From positions 47,698,448 to 47,762,447 of the forward strand of contig NC_086383.1 in NCBI RefSeq assembly GCF_036588685.1: 64,000 bases of DNA, in the 5' to 3' direction. Shown here in pieces: positions 62,228-64,000 of the stretch (the stretch's first letter is position 1; every line of letters starts with the position of its first letter). This DNA is from Mytilus trossulus (Eukaryota; Mollusca; Bivalvia; Mytilida; Mytilidae). A model generated the notes under the pieces. That model was not told the DNA's origin, did no database searches, and saw nothing but the letters and a program-made list of their open reading frames with translations. The translations under genes were made by a program, and so were the position numbers.

Positions 62228-64000
62228 AACTAGAGGCTCTAAAGAGCCTGTGTCGCTCACCTTGGTCTATGTGAATATTAAACAAAGGAAGCAGATGGAT
62301 TCATGACAAAATTGTGTTTTGGTGATGGTGATATGTTTGTACATCTTACTTTACTGAACATTCCTGCTGCTTACAATTATCACTATCTATAATGAACTTG
62401 GCCCAGTAGTTTCTGTGGAAAATGTTACCGGTAGTAAAAATATACAAATTTTATGAAAATTGTTTAAAATTGACTATAAAGGACAATTACTCCTTAGGGG
62501 ATCAATTGACCATTTTGGTCATGTTGACTTATTTGTAAATCTTACTTTGCTGAACATTATTGCTGTTTACAGTTTATCTCTATCTATAATAATATTCAAG
62601 ATAATAACCAAAAACAGCAAAATTTCCTTAAAATTACCAATTCAGGAACAGCAACCCAACAACGGGTTCTCTGATTCATCTGAAAATTTCAGGGCAAATA
62701 GATCTTGACCTGATAAACAAGTTTACCCCGTGTCAGATTTGCTCTAAATGCTTTGGTTTTTGAGATATAAGTAAAAAACTGTGTTTAACCTCTATGTTCT
62801 ATTTTTAGCCATGGTGGCCATCTTGGTTGGTCTGGGGGGGGGGGGGGGGGGTCATGCCACACATTTTTAAAACTTGATACCCCAAAGATGATTGTAGCCA
62901 AGTTTGGATTAATTTGGCCAAGCAGTTTCAGAGGAGATTATTTTTGTAAATGATATATAAAATTTACGAAAAATGGTTAAAAATTGACTTAAAAGGGCAA
63001 TAACTCCTAAAGGGGTCAACTGACCATTTTGGTCATGTTGATTTATTTGTAAATCTTACTTTGCTTAACATTATTGCTGTCTACAGTTTATCTCTATCTA
63101 TAATAATATTCAAGATAATAACCAAAAACAGCAAAATTTCCCTAAAATTACCAATTCAGTGGCAGCAACCCAACAACGGGTTGTCCGATTCATCTGAAAA
63201 TTTCAGGGCAGATAGATCTTGACCTTATAAACAATTTTACTTCATGTCAGATTTGCTCTGAATGCTTTGGTTTTTGAGTTATAAGTAAAAAACTGCGTTT
63301 TACCCCTATGTTCTATTTTTAGCCATGGTGGCCATCTTGGTTTGTTTGGCGGGTCACGCCACACATTTTATAAACAAGATACCCCAATGATGATTGTGGC
63401 CTAGTTTGGTTTAATTTGGCCCAGCAGTTTCAGAGGAGAAGATTTTTGTAAAAGATATATAAAATTTACGAAAAATGGTTAAAAATTGACTTAAAAGGGC
63501 AATAACTCCTAAAGGGGTCAACTGACCATTTTGGTCATGTTGATTTATTTGTAAATCTTACTTTGCTTAACATTATTGCTGTCTACAGTTTATCTCTATC
63601 TATAATAATATTCAAGATAATAACAAAAACAGCAAAATTTCCCTAAAATTACCAATTCAGTGGCAGCAACCCAAAAACGGGTTGTCCGATTCATCTGAAA
63701 ATTTCAGGGCAGATAGATCTTGACCTGATAAACAATTTTACCCCTGTCAGATTTGCTCTAAATGCTTTAGTTTTTGAGTTATAAGCAAAAAACTGCGTTT
63801 TACCCCTATGTTCTATTTTTGGCCATGGCGGCCATCTTGGTTTGTTTGACGGGTCACGCCACACATTTTTTAAACTAGATACCCCAATGATGATTGTGGC
63901 CAAGTTTGGTTTAATTTGGCTCAGTAGTTTCAGAGGAGAAGATTTTTGTAAAAGTTAACGACGACGGACGACGACGACGGATGACGACGACGACGACGGA
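62228..64000 (-). mobile_element. GCTCACCT-type element, inverted, truncated by window end
   Basis: Begins with 'ctagaggctctaaagagcct' and 'gtgtcgctcaccttgg', the reverse complement of the right end of the 32.8-34.1 kb copy. It contains three ~500-bp modules (starting near 62.45, 62.98 and 63.48 kb), each with 'ggtcatgttgatttatttgt' and 'accaaaaacagcaaaatttc'. It ends in the GAC-rich strip (cgacgacggacgacgacgac) that marks the other terminus. A 17-G run sits at ~62836. It has one more module than the 32.8 kb copy. Noncoding. Confidence 0.78.

Overview
The window is an AT-rich, intron-rich animal nuclear sequence. Short exons carry GT/AG boundaries, introns run to kilobases, and interspersed repeats and minisatellites are dense. 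Several repeats are ones I recognise from Mytilus genomes: the 'ttgtctcattggcactcac' element, the element containing 'accgttggttttcc', (ATCA)n-tailed SINEs, the GCTCACCT...AGGTGAGC element, and a hammerhead-bearing tandem repeat. A marine mussel (Mytilus or a close relative) is therefore the most likely source. That is inference from repeat content, not from a marker gene.

Layout. 1-7.7 kb is intergenic, with minisatellites at 0.14-1.14 and 2.42-2.80 kb and a palindromic AT array at 6.36-6.90 kb. 7.74-12.60 kb (+) holds a five-exon, four-EF-hand calmodulin-like gene; its last intron begins with a minisatellite that appears to have grown out of the exon 4 splice donor. 14.55-29.51 kb (-) holds a failed-axon-connections (FAX/FAXC-like, GST-fold) gene with a shared five-exon body and two alternative first exons, each encoding a different N-terminal membrane anchor. 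29.5-43.4 kb is gene-poor: a long minisatellite (30.77-32.29 kb), a GCTCACCT-type element, a SINE with target-site duplication, a perfect 34-bp-arm hairpin and a LINE fragment. 43.46-49.25 kb (+) holds a five-exon gene for an unrecognised 355-residue protein ending in a CaaX box; exon 2 can read through into LINE-derived sequence. 52.60-61.41 kb (+) holds a five-exon SLC16/monocarboxylate-transporter-like gene. 62.23 kb to the end is another GCTCACCT-type element, inverted and cut by the window edge.

The most striking object lies in intron 2 of the transporter gene. It is a ~3.9 kb array of eleven nearly identical 350-bp units (55.1-58.99 kb). On the minus strand every unit encodes a type I hammerhead ribozyme: core CUGAAGA/GAAA, cleavage triplet AUC, and a 6-bp stem I closing exactly. 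The array is flanked by a 9-bp direct repeat (atgttaata), and one end lies 1 nt from the predicted ribozyme cleavage site. This is what insertion of a multimeric copy of a self-cleaving RNA (a retrozyme) would leave. A partial copy in the opposite orientation (53.64 kb), a second degenerate hammerhead type (54.01 kb) and a diverged relative in the FAX intron (19.38 kb) complete the picture.

All exon models come from reading frames, splice-site phase and family resemblance; there is no transcript evidence. The genes are not functionally linked; their proximity is ordinary eukaryotic gene order.
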